Shown here in pieces: positions 47,594 to 56,107 of a DNA stretch of 64,000 nt (positions within the stretch are counted from its first letter, which is position 1; each line of letters starts with the position of its first letter). Location of the stretch: positions 6,922,885 to 6,986,884 of the forward strand of contig NZ_CP089214.1 of the NCBI RefSeq assembly GCF_021183625.1, read 5' to 3'. Source of the stretch: Nocardia asteroides. Its GTDB lineage: Bacteria > Actinomycetota > Actinomycetes > Mycobacteriales > Mycobacteriaceae. The notes below the pieces were generated by a model. That model saw nothing but the letters and a program-made list of their open reading frames with translations, was not told the origin of the DNA and ran no database searches. A program made the translations under genes and the position numbers.

Positions 47594-47863
47594 ATGGCCA
47601 CCTTCATCGACCTCGGCGACGAGTTCGAGGGTTTCGTCAATGCCGAGCAGGTGGTCCGGATCGGGATCCGGAACGATCGGGCCTGGATCTACACCGCCGA
47701 GAACCGGCACCGCTTCCCCGGCGGCAGCACCGACGGCACCGACGCGGTGCCCGCGACCTCCGTGCTCGAGCAGCTGCTGCACGAGCTGAGCGAGCCCTCG
47801 GTGCTGCCGGGCACCAGGGTGATCGCCTTCGCCAAGGGAAGGGTGGTCTCCCGCTACCTCTGA
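47594..47863 (+). CDS. Hypothetical protein, 89 aa
   Basis: Not recognised. The protein is compact, with beta strands (EGFVNAEQVVRIGIRNDRAWIYTA) and a helix (ATSVLEQLLHELS), ending RVIAFAKGRVVSRYL. ATG at 47594, followed by the strong terminator at 47871. It is divergent from the hybrid kinase and may be a small partner of it. Confidence 0.6.
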   Translation: MATFIDLGDEFEGFVNAEQVVRIGIRNDRAWIYTAENRHRFPGGSTDGTDAVPATSVLEQLLHELSEPSVLPGTRVIAFAKGRVVSRYL

Positions 47864-47870
47864 GCCGACG

Positions 47871-47905
47871 ACGGTGGCCCCCGCGGTGTTCGCGGGGGCC
47901 ACCGT
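47871..47905. terminator. Bidirectional hairpin terminator
   Basis: ACGGTGGCCCCCGCG-GTGTT-CGCGGGGGCCACCGT, a perfect 15-bp stem with a 5-nt loop. It lies between the convergent ends of the 47594 gene and the DUF4383 gene, 8 and 15 bp from them, so it serves both strands. Confidence 0.85.
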
Positions 47906-47919
47906 GTGCTCGGGGCGGG

Positions 47920-48381
47920 TCAGATGCCTGCCGTGCGCGCGGCGGGCCTGCGGCCGAGTAGGACCCCGAGCCCGATCATGCCGACGCCGAGCACGAAGTG
48001 CAGCCAGTTGTCGGCGGTGTTCAGCGGCACGAAGTTGGCGCCGCTGTGCTCGTCGATGGCCAGGCCGTAGAGCCACAGCACCAGGTAGACGGCGCCGCCG
48101 ACGATCAGGTACAGCTGCGAGGTCCGGATGGCCCGCGCGGCGAGCAGCCCGGCCGCGCCGAAGGCCAGGTGCACCAGGTTGTGCAGGATCGAGACCTGGA
48201 ACAGCCCGAGCAGCTTCGCGTCGGAGTGGTGCCCGGCGAACTGCAGCGTGTCGTAGTCGGTGGTGACACCGGGGATGAAGCCCAGAATGCCGACCAGCAG
48301 GAAGACCGCGCCGACGATCAATGCCGCGCCCCGCACCGGCGAGCGGTCGCCGGTGCCTGGGGTCGATCCGATGGATGCCAT
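47920..48381 (-). CDS. DUF4383 membrane protein
   Basis: A 153-residue protein with four helices (AALIVGAVFLLVGILGFIPG, HNLVHLAFGAAGLLA, YLIVGGAVYLVLWLYGLA, WLHFVLGVGMIGLGVLLG). The HxxxH pattern NLVHLAFG and the terminal NWLHFVLG are typical of DUF4383. ATG at 48381 has AAGAAAGG upstream. The function is unknown; the family is frequent in actinobacterial stress regions. Confidence 0.8.
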   Translation of the reverse strand: MASIGSTPGTGDRSPVRGAALIVGAVFLLVGILGFIPGVTTDYDTLQFAGHHSDAKLLGLFQVSILHNLVHLAFGAAGLLAARAIRTSQLYLIVGGAVYLVLWLYGLAIDEHSGANFVPLNTADNWLHFVLGVGMIGLGVLLGRRPAARTAGI

Positions 48382-48474
48382 GGGAGTGCCTTTCTTCGGT
48401 GCCGTGGTCGGCGCCGAGCTACCCGTGGCCCCGGGTGCCAAACCGGCTCCGCGGCAGCGCCGGTCGGCCCGATT

Positions 48475-48927
48475 TCAGCAGATCTTCGTCGCCGGTCCGC
48501 CGCCGGCGAGCACCCGGCCCGCGCTGGTCACCGTCGCCGAGACCTTGATGCAGGTGCGGCCGGGCGCGAAGACCTGCGGCGAGATCTGCCGCCCGGTGCG
48601 CGCGGCGGTGCGCTGGTACAGGATGTCGGTGGCGGCCACCGCGATCGAGGTGTGCACCTCGGCCGTGCCGTCCGGGTAGGGGTTGTCGATCTCCACCCAG
48701 GTGGTGTCGCAGGCGGGCGAGCGCAGCACCCGCAGCGTGAGCGCGGTCGTCTCGCCCCGTTCGTCGGGGAGCGGCAGGTTCGCCGTCACCGACGTCTTCG
48801 CGGCGCAGCCGCTCGCCACCGGGTCGGTGCCGTTGCGCGACATATCCGCGCCCGCCGGACCCGCACCGAGCGCCGCACCGCACACCGCGAGCGCCGCACC
48901 CACCGCGACCATTCCTGACCAGCTCAC
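48475..48927 (-). CDS. Secreted DUF2690-like protein
   Basis: A 150-residue exported protein. The signal peptide is about residues 1-27 (VSWSGMVAVGAALAVCGAALGAGPAGA). The mature part has DPVASGCAAKTSVTA and LRVLRSPACDTTWVEI, the two-Cys pattern of DUF2690 (a small beta fold with one disulfide). GTG at 48927 is preferred. The actual function of the family is unknown. Confidence 0.72.
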   Translation of the reverse strand: MSWSGMVAVGAALAVCGAALGAGPAGADMSRNGTDPVASGCAAKTSVTANLPLPDERGETTALTLRVLRSPACDTTWVEIDNPYPDGTAEVHTSIAVAATDILYQRTAARTGRQISPQVFAPGRTCIKVSATVTSAGRVLAGGGPATKIC

Positions 48928-49070
48928 CTGACCTGCCCTTCCACGATCGTCCGATAGTTCCGGGACTGTGTCGTGGCAGTGCTGTCCGGTATGACGCCCG
49001 GGAGGAAACATTTCGCCCGGTTCGGGTGCGCGGCCGTCCGGCGGTCGGTATCGGGGCGGTGGTCCGGGGA

Positions 49071-49214
49071 TCAGTCCGCGGAATCGTCCTCGTCCGGTTC
49101 GGTGAGTTCCGGGGCGTGCTCGCGGGTGGCCATGCCGCCGTCCCGGCCCTGGTCGGTGGGGCCGGGGCGGCCGCCCTTCGGCTCGTCGTCGCCGGTCTTC
49201 TTCCGCTCGCTCAC
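49071..49214 (-). CDS. Small acidic disordered protein, 47 aa
   Basis: Begins VSERKKTGDDEPKGG, continues RPGPTDQGRDGGMATREHAPELTEPDEDD (in parts), ends DSAD. It is highly charged with no hydrophobic core, like small actinobacterial stress proteins. GTG at 49214. It is found in the same strand and cluster as the 49273 gene. Coding support is the clean frame and neighbour context only. Confidence 0.45.
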   Translation of the reverse strand: MSERKKTGDDEPKGGRPGPTDQGRDGGMATREHAPELTEPDEDDSAD

Positions 49215-49272
49215 GGCGGCTCCTCTCGTCGGGTACCGGCTGTGGTACCCCGGAGCGGGCCGGATGAACGGG

Positions 49273-49473
49273 TCAGCCGTTCTCGGTGACGGTGGTGTCC
49301 GGGTGCCTGCGGCTGGTGTCCGGCTTGACGAAGTGGCCGGTGATGGCCGATCGGTCGCGCCGGTTGTCGCCGGCGTGCGCCTCGTCCTCGCCGAGGGTGG
49401 TGCGCGGGTTCTGCTCCGCGGTCTGCTCGCTCACGTACTCGCCGGTCTCCGCCGAACGGTGGCTCTCCGCCAT
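49273..49473 (-). CDS. Small two-repeat protein (SA-x-TG-x-Y/F-V motif), 66 aa
   Basis: Two copies of a roughly 20-residue motif: SAETGEYVSEQTAEQNPRTT and SAITGHFVKPDTSRRHPDTT. Similar SxxTGxFV...HPxTT peptides occur as tiny proteins in actinobacteria and some phages, of unknown role. ATG at 49473 has AGGAGG 8 bp upstream; the ATG at 49479 would be too close to it. Confidence 0.65.
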   Translation of the reverse strand: MAESHRSAETGEYVSEQTAEQNPRTTLGEDEAHAGDNRRDRSAITGHFVKPDTSRRHPDTTVTENG

Positions 49474-49545
49474 GGTCATCGCCTCCTGATACCCGAATGT
49501 TCCTGCAGTCGGGGGGATGCCACGGTTGGGCGGGGGAAAACGTGC

Positions 49546-49592
49546 GCGGCGCAGCCCGATCGACCGCTGATGGGCCGAACGGGCTGCGCCGC
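49546..49592 (-). terminator. Intrinsic terminator of the desaturase gene
   Basis: GCGGCGCAGCCC (49546-49557) pairs perfectly with GGGCTGCGCCGC (49581-49592); one more pair inside makes 13 bp with a 21-nt loop. Reading the minus strand, the stem is followed by GCACGTTTTCC, a short T-run. It lies 30 bp after the desaturase stop. Confidence 0.7.
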
Positions 49593-49622
49593 AACGCTTT
49601 CGCCCTTTCGAATTCTCCGGCG

Positions 49623-50831
49623 TCAGGCCCGTACCCGGAGCCGGTGCAGCGCGGTGCGCAGCCCGGTGTGCGGGCGGCCGGGAATCCGGACCGGAGGCAG
49701 CGGGGCGTCCGCGAACTTCTGCTCGGAGGCCGTCTCCGGCGCGTCGTGGGAGTCCCTGGTCAGGAACCGGTCCGGCAGCGAGAGCTTGTGGATGGTGCGC
49801 AGCGTGAGCAGGTACTGCGCGAGCAGCGGCCCGCTGGTGTAGGGCAGGTCGTAGCGCTCGCACACCGCCCGCACCCGCACCGCGATCTCGGCGTACCGGT
49901 TGCTCGGCAGCTCCGGGAACAGGTGGTGCTCGATCTGGTAGCAGAGATTGCCACTGAGGAAGGCGAGCACCCGCCCGGCGTCGAAATTGGCGGTGCCGAG
50001 CATCTGGCGCAGGTACCACTCTGCGCGGGTCTCCCGCTCGGTGACGCTCGCGTCGAACTTCTCCGCGCCGTCCGGGAAGTGCCCGCAGAAGATCACCAGG
50101 TAGGCCCAGACGTTGCGGACGATGTTCGCGGTCGCGTTCGCGGCCAGCGTGCGCTTCCAGCGCCGCCCGCTCAGCAGCGGCAGCACCAGGTAGTCCTTGC
50201 CGACCTGGCGCAGCATCTTGCCGCGGATGGCGGCCAGGTGGCCGCGGCGCTCGTCCTTGCTGATCGAGCGGTCCAGCTCGGCGTAGAGGCCGTGCAGCGC
50301 GATGCCCCACTCGAAGGTCAGCGCGAGCAGCAGGTTCTGGACCGGGGCGAACAGGTGCGCCGGGCGCCACTCCTGGTCCCTGGTGACCCGCATGATGCCG
50401 AAGCCGAGATCCTCGTCGTGGTCGAGCACGTTGGTGTAGACGTGGTGCTGGTAGTTGTGCGAGTAGCGCCAGTGGGCGGAGGCGCCCATCATGTCCCACT
50501 CCCAGGTGCCGGAGTGGATCTCCGGATCGTTCATCCAGTCCCACTGGCCGTGGCCGATGTTGTGGCCCAGCTCCATGTTCTCGATGATCTTGGCGAGCGC
50601 GGTGCCCGCGGTGCCGAGGGCGACGGTCTTGCGCGAGCGGCCGAAGACGATCAGCGCTCGGGAGACCGCGTCGAGCACGCGCTGCGCGGCGATGGTGTGC
50701 CGGATGTACTTGGCGTCCGCGGCCCCGAGGCTGCCCGCCACGTCGGCGCGGATGGCGTCCAGTTCGCGCCCGAACTCCTCGATGTCCGCGGGGCTCAGGT
50801 GCGCGTAGGGACCGACCTGGGTGATGGCGAT
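49623..50831 (-). CDS. Fatty acid desaturase (DesA3/delta-9 acyl-CoA type), probable ATC start
   Basis: A 402-residue integral membrane di-iron desaturase. Three His boxes: HNIGHGQ, SHNYQHH and QIEHHLFP. The family N-terminus (AITxVxxYAHLxxADIExFGRELDAIRxDV) begins right after codon 50831-50829, which is ATC. GAGGAG lies 6 bp upstream of it. No ATG, GTG or TTG occurs in frame between the preceding stop (50859-50861) and GTG 50741, which would delete 30 conserved residues. So the start is either a rare ATC codon or a sequence error for ATG. Upstream is a small ORF in the same frame. Confidence 0.85.
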   Translation of the reverse strand: MAITQVGPYAHLSPADIEEFGRELDAIRADVAGSLGAADAKYIRHTIAAQRVLDAVSRALIVFGRSRKTVALGTAGTALAKIIENMELGHNIGHGQWDWMNDPEIHSGTWEWDMMGASAHWRYSHNYQHHVYTNVLDHDEDLGFGIMRVTRDQEWRPAHLFAPVQNLLLALTFEWGIALHGLYAELDRSISKDERRGHLAAIRGKMLRQVGKDYLVLPLLSGRRWKRTLAANATANIVRNVWAYLVIFCGHFPDGAEKFDASVTERETRAEWYLRQMLGTANFDAGRVLAFLSGNLCYQIEHHLFPELPSNRYAEIAVRVRAVCERYDLPYTSGPLLAQYLLTLRTIHKLSLPDRFLTRDSHDAPETASEQKFADAPLPPVRIPGRPHTGLRTALHRLRVRA

Positions 50832-50858
50832 GGGAGGCTCCTCACATGTACTGGGCGA

Positions 50859-51029
50859 TCAGCGCCGGTTGCGGCGGGGCGGTGCGGCGTCGAAGTCGGC
50901 CTCGCGGGGCTGCGCGTTGCGCGGGTCGCTGAACACCGGGGTGGGTACCGCGCCGGTCTCAGGGGTCTGCGTGGGCAGCTCGGCCGCGGGGGCGTGGCTG
51001 AACAGTTCGGGTACGTCGTTGCTGGTCAC
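50859..51029 (-). CDS. Small proline-rich protein, 56 aa
   Basis: Starts VTSNDVPELFSHAPAAELPT and ends in a basic RRNRR. It is acidic and Pro-rich, then basic, and probably disordered. GTG at 51029 has GAGGA upstream. It is in the same frame as the desaturase, separated only by TGA and nine codons, so it is either a leader gene or a remnant fused to it in other strains. Confidence 0.45.
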   Translation of the reverse strand: MTSNDVPELFSHAPAAELPTQTPETGAVPTPVFSDPRNAQPREADFDAAPPRRNRR

Positions 51030-51525
51030 AAGGTCCTCGTGATCGGGTTCGGGGGAGCGGTGCTCCGAAGGTGCGCCCGGCCGAAGAATCGGCAGGAGCT
51101 GCCCGGCGGTCGCGGCGATGGCCGTGGCCGGAGTGTTCCTGTCCTGTCCTGTCGGGCGCTGCGATGATCCGGCGGCACGCGCCGATTCGAGGCCGCGATT
51201 CTCCTTCCGGATGCCTCCACCTTACCCGGCCCCGCCGGAACTGCCCGCGTGGCGCGGCGCGGCCGTGTCGGGCGAAATCGGACAATCAGCGGATAGCACT
51301 GTGGGACAGCGGTTTTCGATGTGGGTGACCGGGTGCGGGAAGGGTCCGGGTACCGCCCGACCTGGATGGCGGGTAGGGTTCAGGGGGTAAGGCCGCCGCG
51401 AGCCGATGATTCAACACATTTCTTTCCGGTCATCGCGGGGCGGCCCGTCGAGGAACCCGCTGAGTGGAGTTAACCGCTGTGCAGGGTCGGGCGGGCCTCT
51501 GCGTTTCGCAACGGAAGGTGCCTCG
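51030..51525. other. Divergent promoter region upstream of the sigma factor, 496 bp
   Basis: No gene is supported. The right part holds GGGTA motifs (51371-51375, 51385-51389) and GGTTT at 51311-51315. These resemble the -35/-10 elements of SigF-type promoters, but no pair has exact spacing. It could carry an autoregulated sigma promoter toward the right and the promoter of the desaturase operon toward the left. Confidence 0.4.
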
Positions 51526-52341
51526 ATGCGCCCGACGAACTCCGCTGTCCGCGCCAAGCGCGGTCCCGATTCCTACGACGACCTCGAGCCTCGGCTCACC
51601 GAACTCGCCGCGCTCGACGAGACCGACCCGGCCCGTGCCCGGCTGCGCGCCGAGATCATCACCGCGGCGCTGCCGCTGGCCGAGCACATCGCCGCCCGCT
51701 ACGGCGGCCGCGGCGAGGCGCTGGAGGACCTGACCCAGGTCGCCACGGTCGGGCTGGTGCAGGCCGTCGACCGCTTCGATCCCGGCCTCGGCAGCCCGTT
51801 CCTCGCCTTCGCGGTGCCGACCGTGATGGGCGAGGTGCGCAGGCACTTCCGCGATCGGGCCTGGGGGGTGCGGGTGCCGCGCCCGGTCAAGGAGCTGCAG
51901 CAGCGGCTCGGCGGCACGATCGAGCTGCTCTCCCAGCGGTTGCAGCGGATGCCGACGGCGCGCGAGATCGCCGCCGAGCTCGACGTCGACGTGGTCGAGG
52001 TCACCCAGGCGCTGCTCGCCCGCAACGGCTACCGCTCCGAGTCGCTGGAGGCGATGAGCGCGGGCTCGGACGAGTCCGGCTCGGTTCCGGCCGGGATCGA
52101 GCAGCGCAGCGGCGCCGTCGACCCCTCCTACCGCCTGCTCGAGGACGCCATGACGGTCGGCCCGCTGCTGCGCGAGCTGCCCGAGCGGGAGCGGCAGATC
52201 CTGGTCTGGCGGTTCTTCGACAACCTCACCCAGAGCCAGATCGCGGCCCGCCTCGGCATCTCCCAGATGCAGATCTCGCGGATCCTGAGCCGGACCCTGG
52301 AGCGGCTGCGCGAACAGGCGCTCGCCGAGTCCGCCGCCTGA
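51526..52341 (+). CDS. SigF/SigB-type stress or sporulation sigma factor
   Basis: A 271-residue sigma-70 family protein of the SigB/F/G group. It has region 2 (EDLTQVATVGLVQAVDRFDP, FLAFAVPTVMGEVRRHFRDRAW), region 3 (PTAREIAAELDVDVVEVTQAL) and region 4 (LPERERQILVWRFFDNLTQSQIAARLGISQMQISRIL). ATG at 51526 follows GGAAGG. Such factors are held by RsbW-like anti-sigma factors released through PP2C phosphatases. Neither anti-sigma nor antagonist is adjacent, but a PP2C phosphatase lies 8.5 kb away. Confidence 0.9.
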   Translation: MRPTNSAVRAKRGPDSYDDLEPRLTELAALDETDPARARLRAEIITAALPLAEHIAARYGGRGEALEDLTQVATVGLVQAVDRFDPGLGSPFLAFAVPTVMGEVRRHFRDRAWGVRVPRPVKELQQRLGGTIELLSQRLQRMPTAREIAAELDVDVVEVTQALLARNGYRSESLEAMSAGSDESGSVPAGIEQRSGAVDPSYRLLEDAMTVGPLLRELPERERQILVWRFFDNLTQSQIAARLGISQMQISRILSRTLERLREQALAESAA

Positions 52342-52685
52342 GCGGACGGGCCGCGCCCGCGTGCGAGCCGGACAGGGGCCCGCCCGCGGGCACTCCGTCC
52401 GCCGCATCGGTGGTGCGCACCTCCACCGTGGCGGACCTCCCCACCGTAGAACAGCGCGGAATGATCGGCAACATAATCGCCGAAAACCGCTGTGCGCGTG
52501 TCGATTCCGAATGGAATTAGTACTATTCGGCGCTGACATCGACGCGGCTGCGCGGCGACGCGCGGGGGGATGCGGTTGACTATCGCGGACTATGTAGTTC
52601 ACTGGAGTACGTCACGCGGTTCAGCCAGCAGCCGTGCGCGGGCGGGATATCACCTGCCCAGGCACTGGACAGAGGGCGGTGGCGG
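52342..52685. other. Intergenic region before the AraC gene, 344 bp
   Basis: The left half is GC-rich and featureless. 52450-52620 is AT-richer and contains the palindrome ATTCC-GAAT-GGAAT (52506-52519). Probably the promoter region of the AraC gene. No ORF is supported. Confidence 0.4.
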
Positions 52686-53627
52686 GTGCGAAACCTCACG
52701 TTCGACAGCACGAATCTGAGCGAGACCGAAGAGTTCCTGAATCGGAACTACACCAGCATGCGGATCGGCAACGACAGCCAGGGCTCGGCCGAGGCGCACG
52801 TCCGCAGGGATGTGCTCGGCCCGGTGTACCTGGATCGGGTGCACTTCGGCTTCGACATGGCCTACGACGCCGAGCCGCTGAACAAGGTCTGCCTGGTCAG
52901 CGTGATCACCGGCGCGATCGAGGAGAACTATCACGACACCGGGCCGGACACCTTCCTGCCCGGCCAGACCGGGCTGCTGACCCCGCCCGAGCTGCCGTAC
53001 TCCGGGATCATCCGCTCCGCGCGCTACGACATCACCATGTTCGATCCCGTCCTGCTGGACCGGGTGGCCGCGCGCGGCGGGGAGCCGGTGCGGCTGATCG
53101 GGCACCGCCCGCTCGACGACGACGCCAACCGCAGGCTGACCGCGGTGATCAAGCACCTGCAGCAGATCGCGGCCGCCCCGGAGTTCCCCGCGGACTCGCT
53201 GGTGGCAGGCACCGCCGCGGACTACCTGGCCGCCACGGTGCTCGCCACCATGCCGACCTCCGTGCTCGCCGGCCCGACCGCCACCGACCGCCGCGACGCC
53301 CGCCCGGACACCGTGCGCCGCGCCGTCGCCTACCTGGAGACGCATCTGCGCGAGGACATCGCGCTCGCCGACGTCGCCGCGGCCGCCTTCGTCACCCCGC
53401 GCGCGCTACAGCTGGCCTTCCGCAAGCACCTCGACACCACGCCGCTGCAGTACCTGCAGCAGCTGCGGTTGCACGCCGTGCACGAGCAGCTCGTCGCCGC
53501 GGGGCCGGGCAGCGGCCGGACGGTCGCCGCCATCGCCAGGCAGTGGGGTTTCGCGCACGCCGGGCGCTTCGCGCTCGCCTACCGCAGGCACTACGGCCGC
53601 TCGCCGAGCGACACCCTGCGTTCCTGA
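52686..53627 (+). CDS. AraC/XylS family regulator
   Basis: A 313-residue regulator. Residues about 1-190 form the AraC-binding-like cupin domain (DVLGPVYLDRVHFGFDM, LPGQTGLLTPPELP). The C-terminal double helix-turn-helix is ALADVAAAAFVTPRALQLAFRKHLDTTPLQYLQQLRL and VAAIARQWGFAHAGRFALAYRRHYGRSPSDTLR. GTG at 52686. It is upstream of the oxidative-stress gene run; the target is unknown. Confidence 0.87.
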   Translation: MRNLTFDSTNLSETEEFLNRNYTSMRIGNDSQGSAEAHVRRDVLGPVYLDRVHFGFDMAYDAEPLNKVCLVSVITGAIEENYHDTGPDTFLPGQTGLLTPPELPYSGIIRSARYDITMFDPVLLDRVAARGGEPVRLIGHRPLDDDANRRLTAVIKHLQQIAAAPEFPADSLVAGTAADYLAATVLATMPTSVLAGPTATDRRDARPDTVRRAVAYLETHLREDIALADVAAAAFVTPRALQLAFRKHLDTTPLQYLQQLRLHAVHEQLVAAGPGSGRTVAAIARQWGFAHAGRFALAYRRHYGRSPSDTLRS

Positions 53628-53671
53628 CGGTTCGCGGGTGTCGCGGCGCCGCTGCGGGGTAGCTGCGCGGC

Positions 53672-54193
53672 ATGGACCTGCACACCGCACTGCGAACCGC
53701 CGAATCCGCCGGACGCCTCGACCCGGCCGCCGCCCGGGTGGCCGAGGTCGTGGCGGGCGCCGTCGGGGAGGGAAGGGCCGCGGGGCTGCTCCGCGGCTCC
53801 TGGCTCGGCCACCCCGTCCACCCGCTGCTCGTCACCGTGCCGATCGGCGCGTGGAGCGCCTCGCTGGTGCTGCGCTCGCTGGGGCAGCCGGCGGCCGCGC
53901 GCACCCTGATCGGGCTCGGCCTCGCCGCCACGGCGCCGACCGTCGTCACCGGCTGGGCGGAGTTCCCCGCGCTCGGCACCGAGGCTCGCCGGGTGGCGCT
54001 GATCCACGCCGCCGCCAACGCCACGGCCGCGACCCTGTTCCTGAAGGCATACCGGGCCCGCACCGGCCGGGCCGCGACGACCTGGAGTCTGCTCGGGCTG
54101 ACCGCCATGGGGGTCGGCGGAGCGCTCGGCGGGCACCTGTCCTACGCCCTCGGCGCGGGGGTGTTCCGGTACCAGCGGGGCGCGCGCCGGTGA
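53672..54193 (+). CDS. DUF2231 membrane protein
   Basis: A 173-residue, four-helix membrane protein with the family motif GHPVHPLLVTVPIGAW (near residue 46) and a second half with VALIHAAAN and GGALGGHLSY. DUF2231 proteins carry conserved His residues and may bind heme or metal. It is followed closely by the hemerythrin-like gene. Confidence 0.8.
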   Translation: MDLHTALRTAESAGRLDPAAARVAEVVAGAVGEGRAAGLLRGSWLGHPVHPLLVTVPIGAWSASLVLRSLGQPAAARTLIGLGLAATAPTVVTGWAEFPALGTEARRVALIHAAANATAATLFLKAYRARTGRAATTWSLLGLTAMGVGGALGGHLSYALGAGVFRYQRGARR

Positions 54194-54268
54194 GCCGGGG
54201 CACGCCCGGTTTGCCCCGGGAGCAGCCCGGGTAGGCGCTCGCCGATTCCGGATCGAGAGGAGACACCG

Positions 54269-54976
54269 ATGGCCCGAACCCTGGCCACCCAGACCGAGGC
54301 GGAGCTCGGCGGCGCGCGCAGCGTGCTCGTCCTGCAGCGCCGCGACCACCAGCAGCTCGACCGGCTGCTGCGGCGCGTCGCCGCCACCGCGGGCGCCGAG
54401 CGGCAGGAGACGCTGACGGCGCTGTGCCGGCTGGTGTTCCCGCACGCCTTCGCCGAGGAGGCGGTGCTCTGGCCGCTGCTGCGCCGGGTCCTGCCCGACG
54501 GCGACGAGCTGACCCTGCGGGTCGAGCAGGAACACCAGGAGATCAACGAGCTCTTCACCGAGCTGGAGACCACCGAGCCCGACACCCCCGCCTACGAGCA
54601 GCTGCTCGAGCGGATCACCGCGCTGCTGCGCGCGGACGTGCGCGACGAGGAGGACATCCTGCTGCCCCGGCTGCAGCAGGTCGTCGACGTCAGGACGCTG
54701 CGCCGGGTGGGGCTGGCGTGGCTGGTCGTCCGCCGTACCGCGCCGACCCGTCCGCACCCCGTCGTCGCCCGCCGCCCGCCCGGCAATTCCCTCGCCGCGC
54801 TGCCGCTCGCGCCGCTGGACCGCTCCAGGGACCGGCTCGACCAGCTCTCCCGCCGCGCCCCCGGCCCGGTCGCGCGGGGGTGCGGGCGGGTGAGCCGCGC
54901 GCTGGCCGCCACCGCGGGTGCCGTCGAGCACCTGCCGCCGCTGCGCCGCGGTGAGGATCCTTCGACCCGCGCCTGA
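54269..54976 (+). CDS. Hemerythrin HHE-domain protein
   Basis: A 235-residue protein. The four-helix bundle covers about 20-145: RRDHQQLD, FPHAFAEEAVLWP, EQEHQEINELF, and DVRDEEDILLP. The last helix has no His where the fourth-helix ligand of HHE domains normally lies, so the di-iron site may be incomplete. The C-terminal 90 residues are basic and disordered. ATG at 54269 with a GGAG site. It fits O2, NO or redox sensing near the Mn-catalase. Confidence 0.8.
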   Translation: MARTLATQTEAELGGARSVLVLQRRDHQQLDRLLRRVAATAGAERQETLTALCRLVFPHAFAEEAVLWPLLRRVLPDGDELTLRVEQEHQEINELFTELETTEPDTPAYEQLLERITALLRADVRDEEDILLPRLQQVVDVRTLRRVGLAWLVVRRTAPTRPHPVVARRPPGNSLAALPLAPLDRSRDRLDQLSRRAPGPVARGCGRVSRALAATAGAVEHLPPLRRGEDPSTRA

Positions 54977-55092
54977 GTTGTCGTTCGCAATCCGGCCCGC
55001 TATCCGAAATACGTTGTGTGGCAGCTGGTTTGGATGCCACGAGTCGAGGTAGGACGTGGCGGCAACGACCCCGAAGGCAAGGGAGGCCCCCT

Positions 55093-56004
55093 GTGTTCCG
55101 TCATACCGATCATTTGCAGTTCGATGCCAAGCCGGAGAAGCCGGATCCCGTGTACGCCCGCAAGCTCCAGGAGTTGATCGGGGGTGCCTACGGTGAGATG
55201 ACGGTGACGATGCAGTACCTGTTCCAGGGCTGGAACTGCCGGATGCCGGGTAAGTACAAGGATCTGATCATGGATATCGCGACCGAGGAGATCGGTCACG
55301 TGGAGATGATCGCGACGATGGTCGCGCGGCTGCTCGAGGGCGCTCCGGCGACGCATTCGACCGAGGCCGCGGCCGGTGACCCGGTGGTGGCGGCGGTGCT
55401 GGCGGGGATGGATCCGCAGCAGGCGATCGTCTCCGGTGGTGGCCCCACCCTGGCCGATTCCAACGGTGTTCCGTGGAACGGCCGGTTCATCGTGGCGAGC
55501 GGGAATCTGCTGGCCGATTTCCGGGCGAATGTGGCGGCGGAGTCGCACGGCCGGTTGCAGACGGCGCGGTTGTACAACATGACCGATGATCCGGGGGTGA
55601 AGGACATGCTGCGGTTCAACCTCGCGCGCGATACCTATCACCAGAACATGTGGCTGGCCGCGATCGAGGAGTTGAAGGCCGACGGCGTGGAGGAGGTCGT
55701 GGCTCCGGCGGCGTTGCAGGACGAGGAGTACACCGAGCACGCCGAGACGCTGTGGCATCTCTCCGACGGGACGGCGTCGGATCAGGGCCGGTGGGCGTTC
55801 GGTACCGCGCCGGACGGCAAGCACACGAACCGGTTCCTGGCCGATCCGCAGCCGCTGGGGGAGAAGGCGTCGGCGCCCGCACCGGATCCATTGCTGTATG
55901 CGACCTATGACGGGTCGATGGGCAAGCCCCGCTCGACCGCGTTCGGGACCGAGGGTGGTCTGGTCGGCAAGATCAAGGACACCCTCGACCCGAACAAGCC
56001 CTGA
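55093..56004 (+). CDS. Manganese catalase
   Basis: A 303-residue non-heme catalase that breaks down hydrogen peroxide. The start FRHTDHLQFDAKPEKPDPVYA and the ligand segments GGAYGEMTVTMQYLFQGW, EEIGHVEM and AAESHGRLQ, ARDTYHQ are family-typical. GTG at 55093 has GGGAGG 6 bp upstream. Its codons differ from neighbours: many GGT, GAT and GAG and repeated use of a few codons, typical of high expression or another origin. A hairpin terminator follows. Confidence 0.92.
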   Translation: MFRHTDHLQFDAKPEKPDPVYARKLQELIGGAYGEMTVTMQYLFQGWNCRMPGKYKDLIMDIATEEIGHVEMIATMVARLLEGAPATHSTEAAAGDPVVAAVLAGMDPQQAIVSGGGPTLADSNGVPWNGRFIVASGNLLADFRANVAAESHGRLQTARLYNMTDDPGVKDMLRFNLARDTYHQNMWLAAIEELKADGVEEVVAPAALQDEEYTEHAETLWHLSDGTASDQGRWAFGTAPDGKHTNRFLADPQPLGEKASAPAPDPLLYATYDGSMGKPRSTAFGTEGGLVGKIKDTLDPNKP

Positions 56005-56037
56005 GGTTCCGGTTTCGGAGCGTGCGGCGGGGTAGGC

Positions 56038-56076
56038 GCGGGACGGCGGCACACAGTGCGGTGTGCCGCGTCCCGC
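56038..56076 (+). terminator. Hairpin terminator after Mn-catalase
   Basis: A long stem (left arm 56038-56054, right arm 56061-56076) with one bulged G and a 6-nt loop, 33 bp after the catalase stop. No strong T-run. Confidence 0.7.
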
Positions 56077-56107
56077 CCGCTCACGTCGATGTCGAAGGAC
56101 GAATTCC

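Noticed and set aside
50959..51285. 108-codon minus-strand frame with start in the promoter region
   Set aside because: Basic low-complexity translation; the neighbouring GTG frame (50859-51029) has a ribosome site and better composition.
51371..51389. GGGTA motifs as an autoregulated SigF promoter
   Set aside because: No GGTTT-like -35 at the correct 15-17 bp spacing; kept only as a note in the gap entry.
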